A stretch of 64,000 bases of DNA, taken from the NCBI GenBank assembly GCA_018242505.1, contig JAFEBU010000070.1, forward strand, positions 124,001 through 188,000. The letters are read 5' to 3'. The notes beneath the pieces were generated by a model. It was not told the DNA's origin. It saw nothing but the letters and a program-made list of their open reading frames with translations, and did no database searches. This document shows positions 47,066 through 55,778 of this stretch, piece after piece; position 1 is the first letter of the stretch; every line of letters starts with the position of its first letter. Made by a program: the position numbers and the translations under genes. Origin of the DNA: Pseudomonadota bacterium. GTDB taxonomy: Bacteria > Pseudomonadota > Alphaproteobacteria > Reyranellales > Reyranellaceae.

Positions 47066-48784
47066 ATGAAAAGAGTTGGCTCGTTCGTTGGCGACTGGTG
47101 GCGGCTCGTCATTCCCTATTTCAAGTCCGAGGAATGGCCGATCGCGGCCTTGCTTTTGGCCGGTGCAATCACGCTCACCTTTGCCGGCGTGGGGGTCGAG
47201 GTTCTGTTCAACGACTGGAATCGTCGCTTTTACGACAGCATCCAGAACAAGAACGAGGCGGTGTTCTGGAAGGAGATCATCTTCTTCTCCTGGCTGGCCG
47301 CACTCTACATCATGGTATTCGTGGCGCGCGCCATCGTAAGCCCTTACCTTCGGCTGCGCTGGCGGCGGTGGTTGACCCGTCATTATCTTGCCCATTGGCT
47401 CGATGACCGCGGCTACTACCGCATCGAACTCACACGCGCCGTAGACAATGTCGATCAGCGTATCGCCGAAGACCTGAACTATCTCGGGCAGTACACGATG
47501 ACGCTGCTGCTCGGGCTGCTGAGTGCGATCGCTACGCTGATTTCATTCCTGTTTATCCTCTGGAGACTTTCGGGACCATTGTCGTTGGCTCCCATCGGGA
47601 TCGATATCACGATTTCCGGATATATGGCCTGGGTCTGCCTGATCTATGCGGTCGTTGGCAGCTACCTCGCGAACCTCGTGGGACGGCGCCTGATCCCCCT
47701 TAACTTCATGAGGCAAAGATACGAGGCGAATTTTCGTTTCTCGCTGGTGCGTGTTCGCGAGAATGCGGAAGGCATTGCCCTCTACCATGGCGAGGCGCGC
47801 GAGGCGGATACGCTGAATGCCCGCTTTATCGATGTCTTCAATAACGGCTTCCGCGTGCTCATGACTCAGGCGCAGCTCGCCTTTTATCAATCGGGTTACG
47901 CCCAGCTTGCGATCATCTTTCCGTTCGTCGTGACGGCCCCCAGCTTCTTTGCCGGCGCCATCACTTTCGGCGTAATGACGCAGACGGCGTCAGCCTTCGG
48001 GCAAGTTCAGGGCGCGCTCTCCTTCTTCATCGACAACTACACCTCGCTCGCCGAGTTGCGGGCGGTGATGGACCGTCTCAAAGGGCTGCAGATCGCCACC
48101 GGCGAGAAACCCGCGACCGCGATCGAGGTCACGTCGCAGGCTGGACGCTCGGACGTCGCGACCGAGGATTTGACGCTGGAACTGCCCAATGGCCAGGCGC
48201 TCATCAAGGATCTCGACCTGCCGCTCCAGAAAGGGCAGGCGGTGCTGGTGCGCGGTGCGAGCGGCACAGGCAAGAGCACGCTTTTCCGCGCGCTGGCGGG
48301 CATCTGGCCCTTCGGCAGCGGCCATGTGCGCGTTCCAGCGGGCGCGCGCGTGCTCTTCCTGCCGCAAAAGCCCTATATCCCGATCGGCTCCTTGCGGGAC
48401 GCCGTGAAGTATCCGGACGAGCATTCGAAGGCCTCCGACGCCGACATTGTCGAGGCCCTGCAAGCGATCGGGCTCGGCTATCTCGCCGACCGGATCGACG
48501 AGGTGGCGCATTGGAGCAACGTCCTGTCGGGCGGCGAGCAGCAGCGGCTGGCAGCTGCCCGCGCGATCGTCTTCAAGCCCGACTGGCTTTTCATGGACGA
48601 GGCGACGGCGTCACTCGACGAGGCGGCCGAAGCGATGGTCTATGACGCCCTGAAGAAACGGCTGCCGGCTGCGACGCTGGTCTCGATCGGCCATCGTCCG
48701 ACATTGCGGCGATGGCATGATCGCCAGCTCGAATTGAAGCGCGAGCCGGGACAGGTCGGAACGCTGGCCGAAGCACCGGCATAG
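47066..48784 (+). CDS. SbmA/BacA-like ABC transporter with fused ATPase
   Basis: A 572-residue fusion. The N-terminal membrane domain (about 1-340) resembles SbmA/BacA: VLFNDWNRRFYDSIQNKN, RWRRWLTRHYLAHWLDDRGYYRIEL and DNVDQRIAEDL. The C-terminal ATPase has Walker A GASGTGKST (397-405), signature LSGGEQQRLAAAR (from 487), and Walker B LFMDEATASLDE. Known relatives (YddA, BclA, Rv1819c) import peptides such as bleomycin, or cobalamin. A role in peptide uptake or envelope stress is plausible but unproven. Confidence 0.9.
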   Translation: MKRVGSFVGDWWRLVIPYFKSEEWPIAALLLAGAITLTFAGVGVEVLFNDWNRRFYDSIQNKNEAVFWKEIIFFSWLAALYIMVFVARAIVSPYLRLRWRRWLTRHYLAHWLDDRGYYRIELTRAVDNVDQRIAEDLNYLGQYTMTLLLGLLSAIATLISFLFILWRLSGPLSLAPIGIDITISGYMAWVCLIYAVVGSYLANLVGRRLIPLNFMRQRYEANFRFSLVRVRENAEGIALYHGEAREADTLNARFIDVFNNGFRVLMTQAQLAFYQSGYAQLAIIFPFVVTAPSFFAGAITFGVMTQTASAFGQVQGALSFFIDNYTSLAELRAVMDRLKGLQIATGEKPATAIEVTSQAGRSDVATEDLTLELPNGQALIKDLDLPLQKGQAVLVRGASGTGKSTLFRALAGIWPFGSGHVRVPAGARVLFLPQKPYIPIGSLRDAVKYPDEHSKASDADIVEALQAIGLGYLADRIDEVAHWSNVLSGGEQQRLAAARAIVFKPDWLFMDEATASLDEAAEAMVYDALKKRLPAATLVSIGHRPTLRRWHDRQLELKREPGQVGTLAEAPA

Positions 48785-48789
48785 GTCTC

Positions 48790-48825
48790 TTTCCTATGAA
48801 GAAAGTGCTCTTGCTTTATAGGAAA
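48790..48825. promoter_or_regulatory. Inverted repeat upstream of the XRE-cupin regulator
   Basis: TTTCCTAT (48790-48797) and its exact complement ATAGGAAA (48818-48825) are separated by 20 nt, i.e. 28 nt centre to centre or nearly three helical turns. Located 31 nt before the regulator's TTG, this is a plausible autoregulatory site. Confidence 0.55.
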
Positions 48826-48856
48826 ATACAGCCCATCCTGCCCCGAGGAGGAAGCC

Positions 48857-49495
48857 TTGGACAGGATTGCCCGTACGACCCGCGAGATCGGCAGCAGGCT
48901 ACGCTCGGCGCGCCTGGGCGCCGGCCTCACCCTGGCCGACGTGGCGTCCCGGGCGGATGTATCGGAAGGCTTCTTGTCCAAGCTGGAGCGCGGCCAGGTG
49001 GCGGCATCGATCGCCAACCTGATCCAGCTTGCCGATGCGTTGGGACTGGGGCTGCACGAACTGTTCGCCCACGAGCAGGCGCCGGCCAAGACCCGGCTGG
49101 CAGTCCATCGCGCTGAGGCGGGCAAGCTGCAGGAAGTGGCCGGCACCGGCTACCTCTGGCGCCACCTCGGCGGCGGTGCGCCGCTTGACCGGCTCGAGGT
49201 GTTCCATCTCGTGTTTCCGCGCGAGAAGGGCATGACGGCGATGGTTTCCCATCCCGGCCAGGAGCATTGCTATGTGCTGTCCGGCGAGGTGCGTTTCTTC
49301 GTCGGCGACGCCGAGCATCGGCTCAAGGCCGGTGATGGCATCCTGATCGATTCCCAGCAGCCGCACCGGGCCGAGAATGCCGGCCGCGGCAAAGCGCAGG
49401 TGCTGATGACTGTCGCCAGGCCCGCCGAGTCGGCCGATGCGCCGGACTGGTGGCATCTTTCCCGTTCGACGTCCGCAAAGGAGCCCGAGCAATGA
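48857..49495 (+). CDS. XRE-family regulator with C-terminal cupin domain
   Basis: A 212-residue regulator. The helix-turn-helix spans about 10-64 (LRSARLGAGLTLADVASRADVSEGFLSKLERGQ); the cupin sensor domain from about 115 includes HPGQEHCYVLSGEVRFFVG and GDGILIDSQQPHRAEN. The start is TTG 48857, chosen because GAGGAGGAA is at ideal distance and no ATG or GTG fits. Regulators of this MerR-less type often control amino-acid, polyamine or aldehyde metabolism. Its stop overlaps the next cupin gene (ATGA), so the two are co-translated. Confidence 0.9.
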   Translation: MDRIARTTREIGSRLRSARLGAGLTLADVASRADVSEGFLSKLERGQVAASIANLIQLADALGLGLHELFAHEQAPAKTRLAVHRAEAGKLQEVAGTGYLWRHLGGGAPLDRLEVFHLVFPREKGMTAMVSHPGQEHCYVLSGEVRFFVGDAEHRLKAGDGILIDSQQPHRAENAGRGKAQVLMTVARPAESADAPDWWHLSRSTSAKEPEQ

Positions 49496-49977
49496 GCAAG
49501 CATGTTCCCGACACGGCACACGCCAATGCCAGCCTCACCACGAAGCGCGAGGCCTCGCGCAAGGATCACCTGCCCTACGACATCCGACATGTCGACGATG
49601 TCGAATGGGAAACGATCCGCTGGCCGGGCGAGACCGGCAAGATGCTGTTCCATCCCCGGCCCGAGCGGCCGACCGAGCCCAATGCCGGCATCCTGCGGCT
49701 CGAGCCGGGCGCGTATCACCCCGAGCACTATCACGGCTTTGCACAGGTCTGGTACGTGCTGAAAGGGGAGTTCGTGATCGGCAGCACGCTTTGCCGGCCT
49801 GGATCGATGCTGTTCCATCCCGATCCGCATTTCGAGGGCGAGTTCCGGACCGAGACGGGCGGCGAGATCCTGATTGTGCAGTATCCCGGTCCAACGACCG
49901 GCGAGCGGCCGATCTATGCCGGCCGCTTCAACATGGGCGAACGCAAATCCGTCGCCGATGAGCGCGTCGATCTCTGA
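49492..49977 (+). CDS. Cupin-domain protein
   Basis: A 161-residue single-cupin protein. The metal-binding cupin motif 1 is EPGAYHPEHYHGFAQVWYVLKGE, with three histidines and a possible Gln in place of the usual Glu; motif 2 (PGSMLFHPDPHF) retains a histidine. It may be a dioxygenase, isomerase or sensor; the function cannot be assigned. It is in a two-gene operon with the XRE-cupin regulator, so its expression is probably self-limited by the same ligand. Confidence 0.85.
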   Translation: MSKHVPDTAHANASLTTKREASRKDHLPYDIRHVDDVEWETIRWPGETGKMLFHPRPERPTEPNAGILRLEPGAYHPEHYHGFAQVWYVLKGEFVIGSTLCRPGSMLFHPDPHFEGEFRTETGGEILIVQYPGPTTGERPIYAGRFNMGERKSVADERVDL

Positions 49978-50043
49978 TCAGGGGTGCGCTTTTTCCCGAC
50001 AGCGGGCTTCTAGCACACTCATCCGGTGCATCCGCAGGAGGGA

Positions 50044-51099
50044 TCAGCGCAGGCTGGCGTTGATGCGTTCCAGCGCCTGCGGACCCGGGCAGAGATCGCC
50101 CGTTTGCAGCGTGTTGAGCGGCGCGTCGACCGTGTTCAGGTTGGCATGCAGATCCACCGGGCTCGGATCGACATAGAGCAGGCCGGTCACGACCTCGCCC
50201 GAGGCCAAGCCTTCCTGCACGCGCTTCATGGCCGCGATCTTGTCCGAGGGATCGTACTCCTCGCCGAGCTTGCGCAGGCGCAGGATCGAGCCGTCATGCT
50301 GACGCACCGTGGTCGCAGTGCCGGGCGCATAGTCGGCGGTGATCTCCTCGCGGCCCTCGATGAAATCGAGGCGATTCAGCGCCTCGTTGTGCTCACGTAC
50401 ATATTCGTAGCTCTTGGTCGAGCCGGCATGGTTGTTGAAGGCGACGCACGGGCTGATGACGTCGAGGAACGCCGCGCCCTTGTGCGCCATCGCCGCCTTG
50501 ATCAACGGTACGAGCTGGTGCTTGTCGCCGGAGAAGGAGCGGCCGACGAAGGTGGCGCCCATCAGGATGGCCATCGACACCATGTCGATCGAGGCATCGG
50601 CGTTGGCGACACCCTTCTTGCTGATCGAACCCTTGTCGGCGGTGGCGGAGAACTGGCCCTTGGTGAGGCCATACACGCCATTGTTCATGACGATATAGGT
50701 CATGTTCACGCCGCGCCGCATGATGTGGGCGAACTGGCCGAGGCCGATCGAGGCCGAATCGCCGTCGCCCGACACGCCCATGTAGATCAGGTTCTTGTTG
50801 GCGAGGTTGGCGCCGGTCATGACCGACGGCATGCGGCCATGCACGGTGTTGAAGCCATGGCTCGCGCCCACGAAGTAGGTCGGCGCCTTCGACGAGCAGC
50901 CGATGCCGGAGAGTTTGGCGACCTGATGCGGCAGGATATCGAGCTCGTAACAGGCCTGGATGATCGCGGCGCTGATCGAATCATGACCGCAGCCGGCGCA
51001 GAGCGTGGAGACGGCGCCCTCATAGTCGCGCCGGGTGAAGCCGGCCTTGTTCTTGACCAGGGAGGGGTGATGGAGCCTTGGCTTGGCGATGAAGGTCAT
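50044..51099 (-). CDS. 2-oxoacid:acceptor oxidoreductase, beta subunit (KorB-like)
   Basis: A 351-residue thiamine-diphosphate-binding subunit. The N-terminus has LCAGCGHDSISAAI, then GIGCSSKAPTYF and the TPP motif GDGDSASIGLGQFAHIMRRG; VMNNGVYGLTKGQ follows. With its partner it oxidises a 2-oxoacid (2-oxoglutarate or pyruvate) to acyl-CoA and CO2 and reduces a ferredoxin-type acceptor. The start overlaps the alpha stop (ATGA). Substrate cannot be fixed from sequence; similarity is to the Kor group. Confidence 0.9.
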   Translation of the reverse strand: MTFIAKPRLHHPSLVKNKAGFTRRDYEGAVSTLCAGCGHDSISAAIIQACYELDILPHQVAKLSGIGCSSKAPTYFVGASHGFNTVHGRMPSVMTGANLANKNLIYMGVSGDGDSASIGLGQFAHIMRRGVNMTYIVMNNGVYGLTKGQFSATADKGSISKKGVANADASIDMVSMAILMGATFVGRSFSGDKHQLVPLIKAAMAHKGAAFLDVISPCVAFNNHAGSTKSYEYVREHNEALNRLDFIEGREEITADYAPGTATTVRQHDGSILRLRKLGEEYDPSDKIAAMKRVQEGLASGEVVTGLLYVDPSPVDLHANLNTVDAPLNTLQTGDLCPGPQALERINASLR

Positions 51100-52940
51100 G
51101 ACGCAGCCTTGTCGAACGGAACAACCTTGAGCTGGCCGAGCTTCTTGGCGATATCGGCCGCAATGAAGCGCGCCGTGATCGGCGTGCCGTCGTAGTGCAG
51201 GACAGGAACGAGCTTGCGCGCATCGAGCGTGAACTCGTTCATCAGCATCGACCGGAGCTGGCCGTCGCGGTTCTGCTCGATCACAAACACCCGGTCGTGC
51301 TCGTGGATGAAGTCTTCCACCACCTGCGAGAACGGGAACGAGCGCACGCGCAGCGCATTCACGTGATTGCCGTCGGCTTCGAGATGGTCGAGCGCCTCGT
51401 CCATGGCAGGACTGGTCGAGCCGAAATAGATCACGCCGTAGCGCGTCGCCTTGGGCGAGGAGTAACGCTGCGGCTGCGGCGCGATCTTCGCTGCGGTGGC
51501 GAACTTCCGCTGCAGCCGCTCCATGTTGCGCACATAGACCGGACCCTGCTCGGAATAACGCGCATACTCGTCCTTGGTCGTGCCGCGGGTGAAGAACGAG
51601 CCCTTGGTCGGGTGCGTGCCGGGATAGGTGCGGAAAGGGATGCCGTCGCCGTCGACGTCGAGATAGCGGCCGAAGGTCTTGCCGGCCTCGAGATCTTCCG
51701 CCGTCATCACCTTGCCGCGGTCGAAGGCGCGCTTCTCGTCCCACTGGAAGGGCTGGCACAGGCGGTGGTTCATGCCGATGTCGAGGTCGGTCATGACGAA
51801 GATCGGCGTCTGCAGCCGGTCGGCGAGGTCGAGCGCCTCTGCGGTGAACTCGAAGCACTCCTTCGGGTCCTCCGGGAACAGCAGCACGTGCTTGGTGTCG
51901 CCGTTGGAGGCATAGGCGCAGGATAGCAGATCCGACTGCTGCGTGCGGGTCGGCATGCCGGTCGACGGTCCGCCGCGCTGCACGTTCACGATCACCGCCG
52001 GTACCTCGGCGAAATAGGCGAGCCCGATGAACTCCGTCATCAGCGAGATGCCGGGGCCCGAGGTCGCGGTGAAGGCGCGGGCGCCGTTCCACGCGGCGCC
52101 GATCACCATGCCGATCGAGGCGAGCTCGTCCTCGGCCTGCACGATCGCATACTTGGCCTTGCCGGTCCCCTTGTCGTGCCGGAGCCGCTTGCAGTGGTTG
52201 GCGAAGGCCTCGGCCAGGGATGAGGAGGGCGTGATCGGATACCAGGCGCACACCGTGGCGCCGCCATAGACGGCGCCCAGCGCGGCGGCGTTGTTGCCCT
52301 CGACGAAGATGCGGTTGCCGACATTGTCGGCGCGCCGGACCTTGAGCTTCACCGCGCCGGGATCGAGATGCTGCGTTGCCCAGTCGCGCCCGAGATTGAG
52401 CGCCTTGACGTTGGAATCGAGCAGCTTCTCCTTGCCCTTGTACTGCTCGCCAAACAGCCGTTCGATCTCCTTGGCGTCGATGTCGAGCAGGACCGAGAGC
52501 GCGCCGACATAGATGATGTTCTTGAACAGCTGGCGCTGACGGGCGTCGGTGTAGGTGGCGTTGCAGATCGCCGTCAGCGGCACGCCGATCACATTCACGT
52601 CCTCGCGGAAGGCCGAGGAGGGCAACGGCTTGGTGCTGTCATAGAAGAGATAGCCGCCGGGCTCGATCTCCTTCACGTCCTGGGCCCAGGTCTGCGGGTT
52701 CATGGCGACCATGAGGTCAACACCGCCGCGACGGCCGAGATAGCCCTTTTCCGTGACACGTACCTCGTACCAGGTCGGCAAGCCCTGGATATTCGAGGGA
52801 AAGATGTTGCGCGGGCTCACCGGCACGCCCATGCGCAGGATCGAGCGGGCGAACAGTTCGTTGGCGCTGGCCGATCCGGATCCGTTGACGTTCGCGAACT
52901 TGACGACGAAATCGTTAACGGCGGTTATTGTTGGCGGCAT
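51096..52940 (-). CDS. 2-oxoacid:acceptor oxidoreductase, fused gamma-alpha subunit (KorA-like)
   Basis: A 614-residue subunit. The gamma domain is N-terminal (FVVKFANVNGSGSASANELFARSIL ... KGYLGRRGGVDLMVAMN, about 10-190); the alpha pyrimidine-binding domain follows (EGNNAAALGAVYGGATVCAWYPITPSSSLAE, GPGISLMTEFIGLAYFAEVP, QRGGPSTGMPTRTQQSDL). ATG 52940 is chosen as it precedes the gamma domain. It overlaps the preceding flavoprotein gene by 16 nt and the beta gene by 4 nt, so the three form a tight operon. Confidence 0.92.
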   Translation of the reverse strand: MPPTITAVNDFVVKFANVNGSGSASANELFARSILRMGVPVSPRNIFPSNIQGLPTWYEVRVTEKGYLGRRGGVDLMVAMNPQTWAQDVKEIEPGGYLFYDSTKPLPSSAFREDVNVIGVPLTAICNATYTDARQRQLFKNIIYVGALSVLLDIDAKEIERLFGEQYKGKEKLLDSNVKALNLGRDWATQHLDPGAVKLKVRRADNVGNRIFVEGNNAAALGAVYGGATVCAWYPITPSSSLAEAFANHCKRLRHDKGTGKAKYAIVQAEDELASIGMVIGAAWNGARAFTATSGPGISLMTEFIGLAYFAEVPAVIVNVQRGGPSTGMPTRTQQSDLLSCAYASNGDTKHVLLFPEDPKECFEFTAEALDLADRLQTPIFVMTDLDIGMNHRLCQPFQWDEKRAFDRGKVMTAEDLEAGKTFGRYLDVDGDGIPFRTYPGTHPTKGSFFTRGTTKDEYARYSEQGPVYVRNMERLQRKFATAAKIAPQPQRYSSPKATRYGVIYFGSTSPAMDEALDHLEADGNHVNALRVRSFPFSQVVEDFIHEHDRVFVIEQNRDGQLRSMLMNEFTLDARKLVPVLHYDGTPITARFIAADIAKKLGQLKVVPFDKAAS

Positions 52941-54736
52941 GCGTGCTCCGCGTGGGTCATTTCCATGTAGTACTTGCGCATATCCCAGGCGCCCGTCGGA
53001 CAGCGCTCGGCGCAGAGCCCGCAATGCAGGCAAACGTCCTCGTCCTTGACCATGACGCGGCCGGTCTTGAGGTCGTTGCCGATGTAGAGATCCTGGGTCG
53101 GATTGGGCGCCGGCGCGTTGAGCCGGGTGCGCAGGTCTTTTTCTTCACCGTTCTCGGTGAAGGTAATGCAGTCCATCGGACAGATATCGACGCAGGCATC
53201 GCACTCGATGCAGAGCTTGCCGGTGAAGACCGTCTGTACATCGCAGTTCAGGCAGCGCTGCGCTTCCTGGAAGGCGAGTTCGGGATCGAAGCCGAGCTCG
53301 ACCTCGGCCATGATGTCCTTCAGGGCCTCCTGCTTGGCACGATGCGGGACCTTGAAGCGGTGGTCGATGGTCGGCGCGTTGTCGTAGCTCCACTCATGGA
53401 TGCCCATCTTCTGGCTCACGATATTGACGCCTGGCGCCGGCCGTTCCTCGACTTTCTCGCCGGTGAGCAGCTTGTGGATCGAGATTGCAGCGTCGTGACC
53501 ATGGGCGGCCGCCCAGATGATGTTCTTCGGCCCGAACGCCGCGTCGCCCCCGAAGAACACCTTCTTGACCGTGCTCTGCAGCGTGGCCTCGTCGAGCTTC
53601 GGCAGGCCCCACTTGTCGAACTCGATGCCGGCGTCCTTTTCGATCCAGGGGAAGGCGTTCTCCTGGCCGATCGCGACCAGCACGTCATCGCATTCGTAGA
53701 ACGCGTCGGGCTCGCCCGTCGGCACGAGGTTGCGGCGGCCCTTGGCGTCGTATTCGGCTTTCACCTTCTCGAACACCATGCCCTTGATCTTGCCCTTGTC
53801 GTGCTTGACCTCCTTCGGGACGAGGAAGTTCAGGATGGGGATGTCCTCACCCATCGCGTCTTCCTTTTCCCATGGGGAAGCCTTCATTTCCTCGAAGCCG
53901 GAGCGGACGATCACCTTCACGTCCTGGCCGCCGAGGCGGCGGGCGGTGCGGCAGCAGTCCATGGCCGTGTTGCCGCCACCCAGCACGATCACGCGCTTGC
54001 CGACGCTGGTCGTGTGGCCGAACGAGACCGACGACAGCCAGTCGATGCCGATATGGATGTTGGCCGCAGCTTCCTGGCGGCCCGGGACGTCGAGCTCGCG
54101 GCCACGTGGCGCGCCGCAGCCGACGAACACGGCATCGTAGCCCTCGGCCAGCAGCGTCTTCATCGAGTCGACCTTCTGATGGCGGAACTCGATGTTGCCG
54201 ATGCCGGTGATGTAGCCCACTTCCTCGTCGATCACCGACTCGGGCAGGCGGAAATGCGGGATCTGGGTGCGGATGAAGCCGCCGAGCTTCGGATCCTGGT
54301 CATAGATCACGATCTCGTAACCCAGCACGGCAAGGTCGCGCGCCACGGTGAGGGAGGCCGGCCCGCCGCCCACGCAGGCGATGCGCTTGCCGTTCTTGGC
54401 CGGCGCCTTGGGCATGTGTTCGGCGATGGCGTCATCCTTGTAGTCGGCGGCGACGCGCTTCAGGCGGCAGATCGCGACCGGTTCCTTCTTGCCCTTGACG
54501 AGAGTCTCGTCCTCGACGCGGCTGCGGCGGCAGGCCGGTTCGCAGGGACGGTCGCAGGTGCGACCAAGGATTCCGGGGAAGACGTTCGACTTCCAATTGA
54601 TCATGTAGGCGTCGGAATATCGCCCGTGGGCGATCAGTCGAATGTATTCCGGAACCGGCGTATGAGCCGGGCACGCCCATTGGCAATCCACCACCTTGTG
54701 GAAGTAGTCGGGATTCGTGATGTCGGTCGGCTTCAC
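52925..54736 (-). CDS. GltD-like FAD oxidoreductase with C-terminal 2x[4Fe-4S] domain
   Basis: A 603-residue flavoprotein. The N-terminal Fer4_20 domain has CQWACPAHTPVPEYI and TCDRPCEPACRRS. The FAD site is CVGGGPASLTVARDL (about 121-135), the NAD(P) site VLGGGNTAMDCCRTARRLG. After the NfnB/GltD core, two clusters follow: CIECDACVDICPMDC and CLHCGLCAERCPTG. Such proteins exchange electrons between ferredoxin-type clusters and NAD(P). In this operon it probably accepts electrons from the 2-oxoacid oxidoreductase and passes them to NAD(P). GTG 54736 is the inferred start; the ribosome site (AAGTGAG) is weak. Confidence 0.88.
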   Translation of the reverse strand: MKPTDITNPDYFHKVVDCQWACPAHTPVPEYIRLIAHGRYSDAYMINWKSNVFPGILGRTCDRPCEPACRRSRVEDETLVKGKKEPVAICRLKRVAADYKDDAIAEHMPKAPAKNGKRIACVGGGPASLTVARDLAVLGYEIVIYDQDPKLGGFIRTQIPHFRLPESVIDEEVGYITGIGNIEFRHQKVDSMKTLLAEGYDAVFVGCGAPRGRELDVPGRQEAAANIHIGIDWLSSVSFGHTTSVGKRVIVLGGGNTAMDCCRTARRLGGQDVKVIVRSGFEEMKASPWEKEDAMGEDIPILNFLVPKEVKHDKGKIKGMVFEKVKAEYDAKGRRNLVPTGEPDAFYECDDVLVAIGQENAFPWIEKDAGIEFDKWGLPKLDEATLQSTVKKVFFGGDAAFGPKNIIWAAAHGHDAAISIHKLLTGEKVEERPAPGVNIVSQKMGIHEWSYDNAPTIDHRFKVPHRAKQEALKDIMAEVELGFDPELAFQEAQRCLNCDVQTVFTGKLCIECDACVDICPMDCITFTENGEEKDLRTRLNAPAPNPTQDLYIGNDLKTGRVMVKDEDVCLHCGLCAERCPTGAWDMRKYYMEMTHAEHACRQQ

Positions 54737-54904
54737 ACTGAACTCACTTCGGGTCTGCCGGCGGCAGCGGCCGAGCTTGGATGAACAACGGTTTACTCTA
54801 GCGCAAACAGGGTGCGCATTGGGGAGCTTCACACACAATACGTCAAGAATTCTGTATGTGGCTTGGTTGCTGCATGAAGGTAATTCCTTATGCGGCAAAA
54901 GGGC

Positions 54905-55711
54905 TTATGGCACCCCCGACTGACGATGGCGGAACTGGCTGGGGGCCGCCCCGACAGCGCGGCGAAACATCGCGCTGAAGGCGCTGACACTTTCATAGCC
55001 GAGATCGAGCGCCACACGGGTGACGGGCTCGCCGGCGCCCAGTCGGCCCATGGCCTCGAGGATGCGGGCCTGCTGGCGCCAGCCGCCGAAGCTCAGGCCG
55101 GTCTCGCTCAGAAAACGGCGGGCGAGCGTTCGCGCACTCACGTTCGCCACCGGTGCCCAGCCTTCGAGCGGCCTCGGGTCGCCGGGTGTTTCGAGCAAGG
55201 CCTGGCAAACCGCGCGCAGACGCGGGTCGTGTGGCATCGGAAGCTGCAGCGGCAGGAACTGGAGGCCGCGCAGCTCTGTCAGGATCAGGGCCACGATATG
55301 GCCGGCAGGTCCATTCTCGTCGTATTGGAGCGGCAATTCGGTCGCGCGCACGATCAGTTCGCGCAACAAGGGCGAGATCGGCAATACGCGGCAGGTATCG
55401 GGCATGAAGGTCGTTGCATCGTCGCGCAGATAGAGCGTTCGCATGGTGACATCGGCCAGCATCTCGATTCCGTGGCGGACGCCCGCCGGCATCCAGAGCG
55501 CCCGCTGAGGTGGCACGATCCAGACGCCGTCATCGGTCGCCACGCGCATCGTGCCCGTGGTCGCGTGGATGAGCTGCGCGCGCTCGTGGCGATGCGGCAG
55601 GATGGTGAAGCCGGCCGTGAAGTCCTTGGGCATGGCTGCAACCGCCCGCGGGACACGCTGATAGTCGCCGGGATCGGTTGAGCGGGCGGAACCTTGGCTC
55701 TTTCTCGACAT
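54905..55711 (-). CDS. AraC-family transcriptional regulator with cupin N-terminus
   Basis: A 268-residue regulator. The N-terminal cupin-like sensor (LPHRHERAQLIHATTGTMRV, WIVPPQRALWMPAGVRHGI) is followed by a C-terminal pair of helix-turn-helix motifs (SARTLARRFLSETGLSFGGWRQQARI and VTRVALDLGYESVSAFSAMFRRAVG). It diverges from the MFS gene, with a 65-nt gap, and most likely controls it. This arrangement (AraC/cupin beside an efflux permease) is common for detoxification genes. Confidence 0.93.
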   Translation of the reverse strand: MSRKSQGSARSTDPGDYQRVPRAVAAMPKDFTAGFTILPHRHERAQLIHATTGTMRVATDDGVWIVPPQRALWMPAGVRHGIEMLADVTMRTLYLRDDATTFMPDTCRVLPISPLLRELIVRATELPLQYDENGPAGHIVALILTELRGLQFLPLQLPMPHDPRLRAVCQALLETPGDPRPLEGWAPVANVSARTLARRFLSETGLSFGGWRQQARILEAMGRLGAGEPVTRVALDLGYESVSAFSAMFRRAVGAAPSQFRHRQSGVP

Positions 55712-55761
55712 AAGTTGGCATTTTAGCGCAAGACAGACAAAAGAGCCTTTCCTATCTTTCC

Positions 55762-55778
55762 ATCAGGAGACACCTGAT
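55762..55778 (+). promoter_or_regulatory. Hairpin over the MFS ribosome site and start codon
   Basis: ATCAGG (55762-55767) and CCTGAT (55773-55778) form a perfect 6-bp stem with loop AGACA. The stem includes part of the AGGAG ribosome site (55765-55769) and the first two bases of the ATG at 55777. Folding would hide the start signal, so translation may depend on RNA structure. Confidence 0.55.

Noticed and set aside
52928-54784. 618-codon plus-strand frame opposite the GltD-like flavoprotein
   Set aside because: Antisense shadow of a gene with clear cofactor motifs.
54737-54904. TTGACG on the minus strand upstream of the flavoprotein as a sigma-70 promoter
   Set aside because: No acceptable -10 hexamer at 16-18 nt, so not listed as a promoter.
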